Shown here one piece after another: positions 37,161 to 49,098 of a DNA stretch of 64,000 nt. Source of the stretch: Pycnopodia helianthoides. Taxonomy: Eukaryota; Echinodermata; Asteroidea; Forcipulatida; Asteriidae. The position numbers were made by a program, and so were the translations under genes. Position 1 is the first letter of the stretch. The number at the start of each line of letters is the position of its first letter. Where the stretch lies: positions 18,015,168 to 18,079,167 of the forward strand of contig CM063246.1 in NCBI GenBank assembly GCA_032158295.1, in the 5' to 3' direction. A model generated the notes under the pieces. It was not told the DNA's origin. It saw nothing but the letters and a program-made list of their open reading frames with translations, and did no database searches.

Positions 37161-38245
37161 AGGTCTGCCCTTTTCACAAAAAATACATTATACCATGTAC
37201 TTATACAATTAATGATTAATCCAATCAGGTATTAGTAATAAAAGTATAGATGTTGATAACTTAAATTAATGGATTCATACCCTAATGAAAGGCAACAAAA
37301 TACATGTTACTGTATTCCAATACAACGCCAAACCATGATTGCAAAAAAATTGTTTGCTGCTCGATCGGACAAAAGCGGCATGATCTATGACAAGGGTAAA
37401 CACATGGATAATAATAGCAAAGAATGGTTTGGGGTTCCCAATTAAAAATTATTTCACGTGTGCTCTAACACAGAAGAAGGAACGGAATGGTCAAGTATCG
37501 TGTAGGGTGGGGGGGGGGAGATATTGTGAGATTTAAATCCAGGAAGGATCAGAACGATCTTTAGTGACTGGATTTAAGCCGCAATTTCCTCGTCGGAAAT
37601 GACCGTTGTAAACAAGGAAAACAGAGATCCGGGGGGAAACGTAAGACAGTAAAAGGGGGAAAATATTAATATCAGCAGTCACCCGGAAAAATGTGCTGTC
37701 ATTTATTGCCCGGACTCTTCACAAATAATAGTAACAGTTTTAAAAGAATTGCAAATAGTGCATCGACTCGTGCTTGAGAAAACATCTGCTGTGGGTCCGA
37801 GCTGAAGAATGGGTTTGTTAACGGAAATTACCACAACGCTGTAGTCGCAAACATCGTTTGGTTTATGTATTTATTTGTTTGGCTACTAACTGCCGCAGAG
37901 GTTCCGACCTTTTCAAACGGAAGACAATTACCCTCCCCCATCAAAATGTAAATCTTCGTGTATGTTTTTCTTTTTTTGTAAACCTTTTTCTGCTTGCAAA
38001 AGTGTGTGCAGGTTTCCGAGGGATAGTTTAACACTCGGAGGTACGCATGCATCGATCTGCGCCGTATAGGACGCACGCAAAGGCTGGGTTTGCTTTGATT
38101 GCTAATTACAAGAACAAATAATTGTAATGATGTTTTCTCTGATGACCTTCAATTATCGAGAATCGACTGGTCATGTATATACCGTAATGTACTTTTAAAA
38201 ATACTTTTAGTCGAGAATGCAAACCACTGTTAGTGACGTAAACCT

Positions 38246-38427
38246 GGGCCCAATTTCATAGAGGCGGCTTCAGCAGGAAATATTGCTTGACAAGTTACTG
38301 CTAAGCAGAAATAAACAGGAAAGCAGTCACAAAATTGCATTTTGGCTGGTAACCTAATTCTGGTAAGCAATAGTTTTGTTTTGCTGAGCTACGTTTTGTG
38401 CTTAAGAAGCTCTGTCAAACTGGGCTC
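38246..38427. mobile_element. Foldback element of the GGGCCCAATTTCATAGAG type
   Basis: Left end GGGCCCAATTTCATAGAGGC and right end AGCTCTGTCAAACTGGGCTC; interior ATTTTGGCTGGTAACCTAAT and GGTAAGCAAT. Same family as 27803-28008. Confidence 0.75.
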
Positions 38428-38559
38428 TATTGTATTGATGAAAGATGTGTGAAAATCTTTTGCAAGGCTCTGTCATTTTCAAAACAATTGAAATGATTAC
38501 AGACCTTTAAAGACAGGATTGCGAACTTTCGAGGGTGAAAAAAGGGTCATAGAGAGCTC

Positions 38560-38815
38560 ATGTTATTTGTGTCGTTATGTCGCCGTACTATTGTGTTTTT
38601 TAGCCGTATTTTATTGCGTTGTATCGCCGTTATATGCAATTATACAGCGATACGACGCAGTAGTACGGTGATGTATAATAGTTTGCGGCGACATAACGCA
38701 ATTAAATACGGCGAATAACGCTATAGTACGGCGATAAAACGCAATAATAGTACGTTGATGAACGCAATAGAACAGCGATCAACGCAATACTACGGTGATA
38801 TAACGCCGTTAAATC
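38560..38815. repeat. Short-unit satellite present in both orientations
   Basis: The right part repeats TACGGCGATAAAACGCAATA-like 20-mers; the left part (TCGCCGTACTATTGTG, TTTATTGCGTTGTATCGCCG) is the complement. The array therefore switches strand near 38640-38660. Confidence 0.8.
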
Positions 38816-38984
38816 ACGAGGTCTCTAGGAATTGAAGAATATGATCTGAGCCACCGTACCTAACTTTTTGTGTGCTGTGTAGCTAGATGCATTCACTACA
38901 CGGTATCATAGTGTTGACGTGAGTACTATATCATTCGTGCGGACGAAATCAAAATGGTCAGACCGGGGTTTGAACTTTACACAC

Positions 38985-39187
38985 GCTCTAAACACTTCCG
39001 GGTCAGAATTAAACTGGATCCGGGTCCTGGTTTGCATGATCCATTTCTGGGTCACTAGGACCCGGAGTCTGTGTCTAAAAGACCCAGATGTGGGGCAAAA
39101 TGACGAGTTAAAATTCATTTGTAAACCAATTTCTGACCCGCAAATGGTTCAGGCCCCCATGGATCTGGAATCCGGGATTTTTTATAG
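38985..39187 (+). mobile_element. GGGTC-rich inverted-repeat element, copy 6
   Basis: Starts CTCTAAACACTTCCGGGTCA and ends CTGGAATCCGGGATTTTTTA. The interior has GACCCGGAGTCTGTGTCTAA. The expected right terminal repeat is lost where a 61-base palindrome (39188-39248) abuts it. Confidence 0.75.
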
Positions 39188-39248
39188 TGCACGAACAAAA
39201 AAATTATATCATAGATTTAATCTATGATGTACTTTTTTTGTTCGTGCA
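39188..39248. repeat. 61-bp near-perfect palindrome
   Basis: TGCACGAACAAAAAAATTAT...ATAGATTTAATCTAT...ACTTTTTTTGTTCGTGCA. Arms of about 28 bases are centred on TTTAA. It abuts the end of a GGGTC element. Confidence 0.88.
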
Positions 39249-40168
39249 ATATATCGAAAACAAAATTGATCTGTTTGATAATGAAGTCTCAATGATTATA
39301 AAGTTCACAATCTTCCAGAGAAATATATCCACCTATTTAAAATGCTTTCAATGTCGAGGAAATTGCATTTTGAGTCCCCACAAATCACACTGGCTGCTTA
39401 ATTCGATTACAATCGAAATTAGCCCAATCCGTGAACAGATTTTGTATATTTATATATATATTTTTAAACTAAAACTCGACAACCTTACTTAAGTTTTAAC
39501 AGGTTGAATTGATGGTATATTTGTAGAAAACTTAAGAGAATGGGAATGAATTCATTCTACTCTTTCCAAAAACAAGGAAACACGTTTTTGTTCAAGTTGT
39601 AAAAAGTGGAGTTCATCAAAAGAGTACCCCCCTCCTCAAAGTTAAGTGCGTCCAAAATGTTTGCAGAAAACTAAATTGAATTTATTTCCCTAAACCTAAT
39701 CTTTCCTTTCAAGCTCTGTGCAGATTCCATTTAAAAAATGGGTCAAATTCGCGGATGTATTTTTGAAGACGAGATTGCCTTTATAGTCTCCAAGCCCGAC
39801 ACACGCTCCGTTGAAACAAAATTAGGAAGACGCTTCCTGTGTTCCTCAAATCCACACAATGCGAGAAAACACCCTTTTTTTACTCAGATCCCAGGGGGAA
39901 AATCTATACCTGATTTTATTGTTTTCTATACTGGCAGTCTTTTATTCAAGTGTGCTTTTGCTTCGTGTTCGACCCAGATGCAGAACACGTCGAGAAAAAC
40001 AACCCCTTGCAAACTGACAAAAACATTAAACGGTGCCGGTTTTGGATCCGCTGGCTTGGGGCTGTGTTTGCATTCGGATCATATTCACAGCCAGATATAA
40101 ATATATCATGAAGCATTGACAAATTGTTTTATAATTTGTCATCACCAGAGGGCATGCCCGATAAACCG

Positions 40169-40391
40169 CTCGAACTTCGCTCGGCCCCAGCGGCCTATCC
40201 AGGACCGCTGGGATGGGCTAATCAGCTTGCACAGATTCTTGCTCAGGAAGTACGTCATGCGTGCAGTGCTTGCAGTGTGAGTGTGATGCATGATGGGACT
40301 ATACATTAACCAATGAGCGTGCTTGATACGTTTGCCCATCCCAGCGCCTTTGGTTTTAAGGCAAGGCGCTGGGGACGAGCGAACGCTCGAC
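40169..40391. mobile_element. Foldback element with nested hairpins at each end
   Basis: The outer inverted repeats CTCGAACTTCGCTCGGCCCC and GGGGACGAGCGAACGCTCGA enclose, on each side, a smaller hairpin built on CAGCGG/CCGCTG (left) or CAGCGCC/GGCGCTG (right). The inner repeat GATGGGCTAA / TTTGCCCATC continues the arms. About 220 bases. Confidence 0.72.
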
Positions 40392-40565
40392 CAAGCAGCG
40401 AAAATTCAAGACTGGTTTAATCATGGCAAAGGGCGTGCATGAACCGATGTTCGACAAAATAGTCGATTCTGTACACACGAAGTTAAACGGTGACACTTTT
40501 GCATGCGAGAAAGAATAATGTTGGTACAGCTTCCGGCGAATAATTCGGAAAATTCAACATCAGTT

Positions 40566-40838
40566 TGTAGTTCAGTGTGTGGATAACCTATTTTAGACAG
40601 TAGTTTCGCAATCGTTTTGTTGCTCAGTATGTAGATAACCTGTTTTTATGCCATAGTTTCGTAATCGTTTTGTTGCTCAGTATGTGGATAACCTATTTGA
40701 GACAGTAGTTTCGCAATCGTTTTGTTGCTCAGTATGTGGATAACCTATTTTTATACCATAGTTTTGCAATCGTTTTGTTGCTCAGTGTGTTGATAACCTA
40801 TTTTTATACCAAAGTTTCGAAATCAGCTTGTGGCTCAG
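40566..40838. repeat. Tandem repeat, about 53-bp unit, five units
   Basis: The unit contains TTTCGCAATCGTTTTGTTGC, then TCAGTATGTGGATAACCTAT. Successive GATAACCTAT motifs are 51-53 bases apart. Confidence 0.88.
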
Positions 40839-40936
40839 TGCCTTTAAAACAATATTTTGGAATGTGGTTCCTAAGACAGCCGTGTTTTGCTTTTCGATAT
40901 GTTACACGTGACCTCATCTCTTCCGTTTTAGATTAA

Positions 40937-41322
40937 AGGAACATTACAGAATTGGTTTTGCTAACAAAACAGTTGCTGGCAGTGTAAGCACTTTATGTAA
41001 TCCACCATATACATAAACTGACAAACCTGTAGAAGTTTGCGATCGATCGGCCATCTGGGTCACGAGAAAATAGTGAAAAACCGATTACATATTGGCATGA
41101 AATCATATAGATTCAACAAATAAATAAAACGCTCACTGAGCGATAAACTCCAATCGGAAAATTAGTTTATTCATTTCTCATCAAATATGGCATTTCAGAC
41201 AAAAATATTTCAAGGGATGTTTTCTACTATCATCATCATTATAGACCGTGTAAGTTGTATGTAAATCTGTGATCAAAGGTATATTTTAGAAGTTTTGTTC
41301 TTACAAATTCTGTAATGTTCCT
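40937..41322 (-). mobile_element. TTAA-flanked MITE, family A copy 3 (reverse)
   Basis: The complement of the other family A copies, between TTAA at 40933-40936 and 41323-41326. Landmarks in reverse are GCTAACAAAACAGTTGCTGG, GGCCATCTGGGTCACGAGAA and CATTTCAGACAAAAATATTT. The right-hand terminus is intact as TTCTGTAATGTTCCT. Confidence 0.9.
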
Positions 41323-41439
41323 TTAAATACCGATCAATTAAGAAAACAATTGTCTAGGGGTATGGTGCAAGGCTAACAATTTATTGCGATGGTCGGAATC
41401 TGAACAGTCGTGTAAAGGGTGTGCACAACATTGGTTATA

Positions 41440-41600
41440 ATGAAAGCAATAATTATTCACAAATTTGCACATGATTATGTTACACGGTAAAAAAAAAACA
41501 TGTAGTTGGGGTTTTCACTATGTTCTCGTGACTCCAATGACCGATACGGCCCCAATTTTCACTGATTCGTCGTTTCATGTATTGACCCAATTCACCTGAC
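41440..41600 (+). mobile_element. Fragment of a TTAA-type MITE (family uncertain)
   Basis: Holds TTTTCACTATGTTCTCGTGA followed by CTCCAATGACCGATACGG and CCCAATTTTCACTGATTCGT, the central module shared by the TTAA-flanked families. No termini are seen. Confidence 0.4.
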
Positions 41601-41806
41601 GTCATCATGACAGCAATTATTGTCTCTGTGTGTAATGCAGTTTAATGCGAATTTTAGGCGATGCGGCTTTTACACGCTTGACTCACCAAATGGTGAGCAT
41701 GGCACAATCGCCTCGTGTGACTTGCATGTCAGGGGTCAATATGCTGGGTCGCACAAAGTGAGGAGACTGGCCTATGGCAATCACCAATGTTGGCCGCGTA
41801 CTTTAA

Positions 41807-42195
41807 AGGTGCTGCATACGTTTGGTAATCGGAGCCTACTGATTGTGTTAATCCTATATAAATGTAGGTACATACAATAAAACTAACCTGTGAAAATTTC
41901 ACTTCAAAAGGTGGTCGCGTTTTTGAGATATGACCGAAAAACCGGAGCGAATATTTGCACGCTGGAAGAATATTCCCCATAGGAATACACAGTCTGAAAA
42001 GCATTTCTGACTGAAGCGCTTCTCAGATTCAAATTTTGGGAAATAGAAAGGGATATATTTTCCATAACCGTATAGTACTTCGAAGTTAAAAGTTTCTCAA
42101 AATTCATTTTACTACTCAAAGCTGCTGTTCTTCTTACCAAGTAAGTTTTTATCGCCATTAATTGTCAGAGTCATTACGAAACATGTACTGTGCCT
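41807..42195 (+). mobile_element. TTAA-flanked MITE, family C copy
   Basis: Starts AGGTGCTGCATACGTTTGGT and ends TGTACTGTGCCT between TTAA at 41803-41806 and 42196-42199. The interior has AAAAGGTGGTCGCGTTTTTG and CTGAAGCGCTTCTCAGATTC. It shares a layout with family B (a central TCTGA hairpin and an ACCAAGTAAG motif near the 3' end) but is distinct in sequence. Confidence 0.8.
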
Positions 42196-42728
42196 TTAAC
42201 AACTCTTATTAAAAACACAACTAACTCAAGAACCTTTGTGATACTTCTTACAAATCCACCGGCACAACTCATCACACAGATTCCCTTTTTTGTCTTTTTA
42301 CCTGGCCTATATATTCTCCCTCGCAAAGTTTCAAATATTACTTACAAAAATCAACAAACAAACAAATGGACTGCCCCCTTACCTTGCTGCCGAATAGAAG
42401 CGCTAAAACTACCGTCGTTGTGAGTTGACTATACAAAAACCATATGATATAAAGAAGATCAGGATTGGCCAGATCTTGAAGGAAGAAACTGCAACAGCAA
42501 ATGAAAAACGGGGAGAGAAAATTACTTTCATGACGTATTAGTATAATGTTAAATGCCTTTCAAATTTAGGATCCGCTTGAAAAGCTCATTCCTTGATAGT
42601 GAACATTTTGACAAAATTACTTTTTATTTATTTTTTATAACCACACAAAACATGTTTAACAATAACAGTGCTAACAAGTTAACATTGTTTCTCCAAATAC
42701 ATGACAGTTTTCCCCAATTTATTTTTAA

Positions 42729-43061
42729 AGGCAGTGTATACTTTTGGTAATTGTCAGAGACCAGTATCCTCACTTGGTGTATCCCAACATATGCATAAAA
42801 TAACAAACCTGTTAAAATTTGGGCTCAATTGGTCATCGAAGTTGCAAGAAAATAATGACAGAAAAAACCCTTGTTGCTTAGAATTGTGTGCTTTCAATTG
42901 CCTTTGAGAAAGGTTTCATGCCTGAAGCCTTTCTTAGATCCACATATTTTAGTGAGAAATTACCTCTTTCTCAAAAGCTACATTACTTCGGCAGCTCTCA
43001 GGTGCTTTTTACTAAGTAAGTTTGTTTATGCCTCAGTAATTACCAAGAGTATCAACTGCCT
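42729..43061 (+). mobile_element. TTAA-type MITE, family B copy
   Basis: Starts AGGCAGTGTATACTTTTGGT after TTAA (42725-42728) and ends ACCAAGAGTATCAACTGCCT before TCAA, a one-base decay of TTAA. The interior has CCTCACTTGGTGTATCCCAA, CAATTGGTCATCGAAGTTGC and a small hairpin around GAGAAAGGTTTCATGCCTGA. Confidence 0.85.
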
Positions 43062-43924
43062 TCAAACACTAGAGACTAAAAGTAAACGTGTTCAAAAACA
43101 CACGATAAAACCACAGTCTTTGAATCACTGAATGGGGGCCTTATAAAATTCTGGTTAGACAAACAAACTAACACAATCTGTAGGTTTTCCCCATTAGGGA
43201 ACTGCGATAAAAAACACTCCCGGCTGTTGCTTTTATCGCGAAGAAAAGTGAACAGGCTTGTAAGCAAACAAAAAACAAAAAAGATGCATAGTTATTTTGT
43301 TATGTATAAATGGCGAGGTCATGCAATTCTTTCCCTTAATTATTTAGTTCCATTAGGGCGAGGTGATTTTGATTAACTCCAATGCGGTGCATTGTTCAAT
43401 TGTCATTCAACAAAACAATCTCTAATTGAATGTAGAGGACGTACGTGATTGAAGCACACGAAGAAAAAACACACAATAACACAGCTTCGTTAAAATGCTG
43501 TTTATGTGCTGGAAATTAACGCCACAAAACCCACGACCCTGTTTTTGTGTGTGTGCATTTATAAAGCATCCACTCTGCACATGCAGTAATGACGACGGCA
43601 ATTTGGCCAAGATGATCGTTTTTCAATGGACCATTAACGGGGGCTTTATAAATTTGTAAAGCTTGGTTGAAATGTTTGAAGTGGATTCAAAACAGATTTT
43701 TGCCAGGTGGGCAGAGATTTATTATTTATTTTTTCCAACCCATTTTTATATATCATAAATTTTTACATGTAAATGGATGGCTTCTCATGGCTACCGTATT
43801 TTCCTTGTATCAACATAAACTGAGGAGGCAAAACAATTAAGAATCTAAAAGATTTCATGGTTTTAAATTGATGCCGATACCGCATTATCATCATGGAACA
43901 GTTGTAGTCTGTGTTTACATGCTG

Positions 43925-44200
43925 TTCCGTCTGTATTACGTTGTATTTATTTCGAATATCTAAATTACGTCTGTGTTTACGTCTTTTAACATCTGTATTA
44001 CGTCTTGTAATTTATTGCGGATATCTTCTCAAAAAAATATGTTAAACGTGACATCAGAAGGGTTACGCCTGTATTACGTTTATTTATTACGATTATCGAA
44101 AAAACAGCATGAATTTGACATCAGGGTTTGACTTTAAAATGTTACGTCTGTATTGAGTCATATTTATTGCAATCGTCTTCTCAACACTTGATTGAATGTG
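43925..44200. repeat. Imperfect tandem repeat around CTGTATTACGT
   Basis: CTGTATTACGTTGTATTTAT recurs about five times with ATTTATT and GATATCTTCTCA segments at irregular 40-100 base spacing. Confidence 0.6.
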
Positions 44201-44399
44201 AATTATATACTTATGCTGACTGATAAAGGGCCAGACTAGTCCAGTATCAGTCTTCTTTGGTTTGTTAATTTACCAAAAGACAAATTTAAAATGGATGTGG
44301 CATGACGAATGTCTTTATAGCAGTGGAGAGAGCAAAATAGACTAGAATGCTTTTTATTGCATTCGCAATGTGGTGAGATAAACATAATATGAACCATGC

Positions 44400-44440
44400 A
44401 ACGAGCAGGTTCCTGTTCCTGTTACAGGAACCTGCTCGTT
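44400..44440. repeat. Short hairpin, 15-16-bp perfect arms
   Basis: ACGAGCAGGTTCCTG, loop TTCCTGTTA, CAGGAACCTGCTCGT. Weaker pairing continues outward (AACCATGC / GCATCATGGTT). Confidence 0.88.
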
Positions 44441-44470
44441 ATAAATGCATCATGGTTAAAATTATATGAA

Positions 44471-44673
44471 ATGTTGGGGCTTAATAAAAAAGCAAAAAGG
44501 GAAAGTCAGAGACCGTTGAGTCCAAACAGGCCGAATAGATTGGTTTATTTGTTTCCAATATGGTTACACTACCATATTGGTAGAAAATAAATCAATCAAT
44601 TCGGCCCGTTTGGACTCAAATGGTCTCTAAATTTCCCGTTTTGCTTCCCTTTTTTTTTTTAAAGCCCCAACAT
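44471..44673. repeat. 203-bp long inverted repeat (near-palindrome)
   Basis: The left arm starts ATGTTGGGGCTTAATAAAAA and the right arm ends AAAGCCCCAACAT. The centre is CCAATATGGTTACACTACCATATTGG, where the loop is six bases. Arms are about 97 bases with a few mismatches and indels. Probably a foldback transposon or a recent inverted duplication. Confidence 0.9.
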
Positions 44674-46506
44674 TAAACACGATTTGATTGCCTCACTGGC
44701 GGCCTTCAGTCATCACCTGCGGTTAACAAGAGACGATTTGACCCCCTCTTCTAGCCTTGAAGAATCTAACCCAAACTAAAATCAATTTACGCAGCCAGAG
44801 TTTTGTCCTCTCTTGAATTAAGTCGGGTCTGAACCAACAAAACTGGTGCTGAATTTAATGCTTCGCGAGACCAGACGCAGCGCCTTGAATTCCGTGTACA
44901 CGCGCAAAATGATGGCCGTGTCTCAACGTATGGATGGGCTTGTAGATGTAGAGGGTATCCGGATTTTGCGCGCTGTATAAGAATTCATGATGGAAGGGAA
45001 TGATAGGAGAGGAAAAAATGCTACATAATTATGTCCCAGTCTTTTGGCACAGTATTACAAGCAAGCCTTCCCCGGTCACATGATGCTGCTGATAGCTAGC
45101 GATCAAATACCCCGGCGTCCGTTAACTTCCGGATTACTCTGATATTTAATCATCCATAACTGGAACGTAATGTCCGGATGAAATGTTGAGTGTTCAACAT
45201 TTAAATGAAAGACGGAACATTAAAACGATAATGCACCGAGGGTTAATTATTCTCTTACAAAAGTACACTTCTTTTATAAAGCAATTCAATACTGATAGCC
45301 CTTATTAATTATACATTGATATTGAATATTAGTCTCGTGTGCAAATGTTGTTGAAAAAAATAATAATAAAGTGTTAAATTTGTTATAACACCTCCACGTT
45401 TCTTCAATGTTTACGCAACATTAAGTTGACGACAAAGATTTGGATAAGATCGTTTATACTTACGTAGCTACACAAAGAAAAAGAGATAGCATTGTCTCGT
45501 TATAGATGGCCCAGCTGATGAATCTACTCTCATTGAACTCTGAGGGCGCTTTGCGAACAACGTAACATAGACGTACACCCCACAATAAAAGCACCAACTC
45601 GGCTGTAGGAAGGAAGGGGGAAGGGTGAAATTACACAATATTGTGTTAGATCAGAATGCAAGTACGGCTGTGTGTGAATTAGCGACTTTGGCTTGATTGC
45701 CATGTGAACTAGCGTTGAAACATATGATACACATAGCAGCAGCTTTAGCAACAGCTGCAGCCGTAGCCAAAACTGACAACTCGAACAAGGCCTAAATTAT
45801 GAACAATTTTCAAATGCATTACCGCACATGTGGTTAATCAGAGGGGAGTACTTCCAAATAAGCAACGTAACGAAGTTTGGATACTTAGTAATTATGACGT
45901 CATACTTTCCTATTTTTTGGAAGCATGCCACGTTTATTGCATGCATTCGACACTCGGTACCTTTGACGAAGCATGCTTCCCCTAAACGAGGCACCTGCTT
46001 GGGACAAACATAACTCCGTTTATAAGAACTAACTATAATTACGTTTACGTGGACAGGACAAGCTGACATTTTTTTTTCCCCGTAGGTTAAAAGAGTTTGA
46101 TTTGCATTTTTTTTTTTTTACAATTTCTTCATCTATTAAAGTGTGTTGTCTTTGGCACATGTTGATTGACACCCCCTCTAGGGCGCGTGGCATGGTCCAG
46201 CTTACGGTCTCAGGGCATATGAGCTAACCAGTGTGTACGATGTGGTTAAGACAATGGAAATATCAAAATGTGTCAGCATGCGCTGACAACGTGCCTCGTT
46301 TGAGGGTTCCCGGAAGGCGGTAGTGTGTAAGTTGAACGTTTATTGATATAAGGCAACATTTACGACTTAGTGGACTAGGCTAGGTTTAGGCTTCGTTTTG
46401 GGCTATCGGCCTTCCTTTAAGGACTTGTCTATTTTATTTGTGCTTCCACTTTGGCCAGGGCAACATTTTACCAGACCTGGTTTTGTGACGGTGATCTCTG
46501 CCAGTA

Positions 46507-46786
46507 CACACTCTCACGACTTCCGGGTCAGAATTGACCTTCCGGGTCAGAATTGACCCAGATCTGGGTCCCGTGGGGCCTGAGCCCTCTCTGAGGTCAG
46601 TGTGACCCGGAATCTGTGTCTAAACGACCCAGGAAATGGGTCAAGTTGACGCAGAGTCCGAGTTAAAATACCTTAAAAAAAAAAAAAAAAAAAAAACTTT
46701 TTCCGGGTCAGCCTGATCCGAAATGGGTCAGGCCCCCTGGGATCCGGAATCCGGATTAATTTGACCGGGGAGTTTATAGAGTGTAG
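46507..46786 (+). mobile_element. GGGTC-rich inverted-repeat element, copy 7
   Basis: Starts CACTCTCACGACTTCCGGGT and ends TTTGACCGGGGAGTTTATAG. CTTCCGGGTCAGAATTGACC is present twice in a row at the left end, and an A20 tract sits near 46675-46695. This is the longest copy apart from the minisatellite-bearing one. Confidence 0.78.
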
Positions 46787-46906
46787 TCTGTTTTTTGTTT
46801 TTTTGTTTTGTTTGTTTTTTTTCCGTTTTTTTTTTCCATTCGGTACCTAGATTATGGTACGGGTCGAAACATTGACTCACAACCATAATCAAAACCATGA
46901 TGAAAT

Positions 46907-47010
46907 TTAGATTGAAATTCACTCTAATCGATTGAAACTAGTAACAAACACAGATAATTTTGTCCCTAGTTCCAATCGACTAGAGTGAATTTCAGTCTCA
47001 AACTTTAAGA
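46907..47010. repeat. Inverted repeat with 38-bp arms
   Basis: TTAGATTGAAATTCACTCTA...GAAACTAGT pairs with CTAGTTCCAATCGACTAGAG...TTTCAGTCTCAA; the loop is about 18 bases. Right next to copy 7 of the GGGTC element. Confidence 0.78.
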
Positions 47011-48828
47011 GAGACCTGAGAATCTACAACTTGGGCTCAGCCAAAGCCTCGGTTAGCTCCATTTGCCTTTTTGAGATATGGTGGACAGTATAGGAGTGCA
47101 CTGTTTGGTGTGGGTGTATAACAGACAAATTTACCCAAACCTAATAGTGTCATAGTATTGTGTCCACCTTATCTTAAAATGGCTTATGTAAGCCCCGATA
47201 GTCAATATTGAATGTTTAAAACAACTTATTACACATCGTATACACATCCACATTCTCGTTCAACTCCTCGACCACAAACTATATAAACTTCTCTTCGATG
47301 ATGGTCTATTTGAAAGGGCTAGGCAGCCCAAACCCATAGATGTTGCGTGCAATCCTGGTTGGTTATATAGTCCCATGATCCTTCGACAAATATGCAAAGA
47401 TTATTCTCCCTTCCCTCCCTTGAGACGACAAAGGCCGTGGCCATACCCTTTGGCTCTGCTTTTTTCGGTTAATAAGGAAAAAACTGCCATCTAAATCCTT
47501 TCACCTTGTGCTGAGGTTAGATGATAAGTCCTATACGATGGAGAGGTGGGGGGGGGGGGGACTGGTGTAGACACACACTGAAGATGTGAGAGCTATATAC
47601 CCACTGATAGGATTCGTGCTGATTGATGGGGGCTGCTTGGCGTGACAAGAAGTCGTTATTTGACTCGGCGTGAATATCAGATCGATTTTCATCAATCACT
47701 GGGAGTCAAGTCCGAAGCCCCCTATTTTTTGAGTCGGTCGCTCGTGTGTGAGGATAGGTTGATTTAAAGGAACGAGGCTGTGAAGGAGAAAGTACAGTTT
47801 CCAACCCAAACACCCGAATATTAGAGACAGTGTGGGATCGACTTGTTTTCAGTAATTAAGAAATACTCCATTGCGATCACCCCACGGGGACGATGGTTTC
47901 CGGTACGCTCATACCCACATGCTTTATGCTTCATTGTTAATGCAATCAACATTAAAACCCGATATTAATTTAACCGTGGAATACCAATTCAACTTCACAT
48001 AATGAGTCATATTTTGTATCATTATAATTATTACTAACCATTGTTGCGTTACATTTTTCTTGCCTTTTGTACAACAACATCTGTGGTCTGCCTTTCTTGA
48101 AGAGTGATTGTATTAATTAGTCGGTTAGTATAAATGCACTAGCAATAGATGAACATTATTAGAAGCCAGCACACAGATAAACAAACTCATTGTTGGCTGC
48201 AACGTTGACGCAGTTCGATGTTCAGGGATACCGTGAGTGTATAATTAAGCAAGTTAAATTCATGAATTGTAACTGGGCTTCACTCTCCCAACCCTGACAT
48301 AAAACCCAAGCCTACTTAATCCGCATGCTATAACGCTCTCGAGTCCCCATTGGGTTTACGCTGCGCTCTCAAAGCTATTTTTTCCCCTTCTTTGTCCATG
48401 CGTCATAACCACCCAGCAGCAACTCAAATCATCAAGGCAACGTCTCGTGGCGCATTGATTCCTCCTTTCAGAAACTCTAGCCCGATGATCCACCCGGAGC
48501 ATGCACCCTAGGAGAAAAACGTCAATATTACACCGACAAATATACATGAGGGCTGGGTAGAGGCGACGCGGCTGCAGCCGCGACGGTCTGCCACCCACCG
48601 CATCACCAGGTACGGTCGCTGCCAGGCCCGGGAGACGTACTAAGAATTGCAAATCACGTCCAAAGCGATAACATATCGACAGATCACTCGCCAGGTGTTC
48701 CTGATAAAGAGGCAATTTGTTGGTATCAGTCGGCTGGAGCACGGCTGGCTCTCCTGCTCTGCGAGAGACTTCACCGATTATAGAAATTTTGCCGACGATA
48801 TTTCCTTGAAATCCTCTTCTTGTTTAGA
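47011..48828. other. Unannotated sequence with a 128-codon minus-strand ORF
   Basis: 48356-48742 is open on the minus strand and relatively G+C-rich (AGGCGACGCGGCTGCAGCCG). It has no recognised domain. TTTTTCTCCTAG in complement near 48510 could be a splice acceptor, so part may be an exon of an unknown gene, but this is weak. A G12 run is at 47550. Confidence 0.3.
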
Positions 48829-49098
48829 AGTAAAAGTAAAGCTATAGATGCTAAGTAAAGTTATCATAGATGCTTAGTAAAGTTGTCATAGATGTTAAGT
48901 AAAGTTATCATAGATGCTTAGTAAAGTTATCATAGATGCTAAGTAAAGTTATCATAGATGCTAAGTAAAGTTCTCATAGATGCTAAGTAAAGTTATCATA
49001 GATGCTTAGTAAAGTTATCATAGATGCTTAGAAAGTTATCGTAGATGCTAAGTAAAGTTACCATAGATGCTAAGTAAAGTTATCATAGTAGCTAAATA
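48829..49098. repeat. 22-bp minisatellite, about eleven units
   Basis: Unit GTAAAGTTATCATAGATGCT followed by AA or TA, with single-base variants and one single-base deletion (CTTAGAAAG). Confidence 0.94.

Noticed and set aside
39738..40100. A 120-codon plus-strand ORF as a gene
   Set aside because: No recognised domain, no splice sites identified, A+T-rich surroundings and a start codon without support.
48829..49098. A CRISPR-like array
   Set aside because: Contiguous 22-bp units without unique spacers, in eukaryotic DNA; it is a minisatellite.
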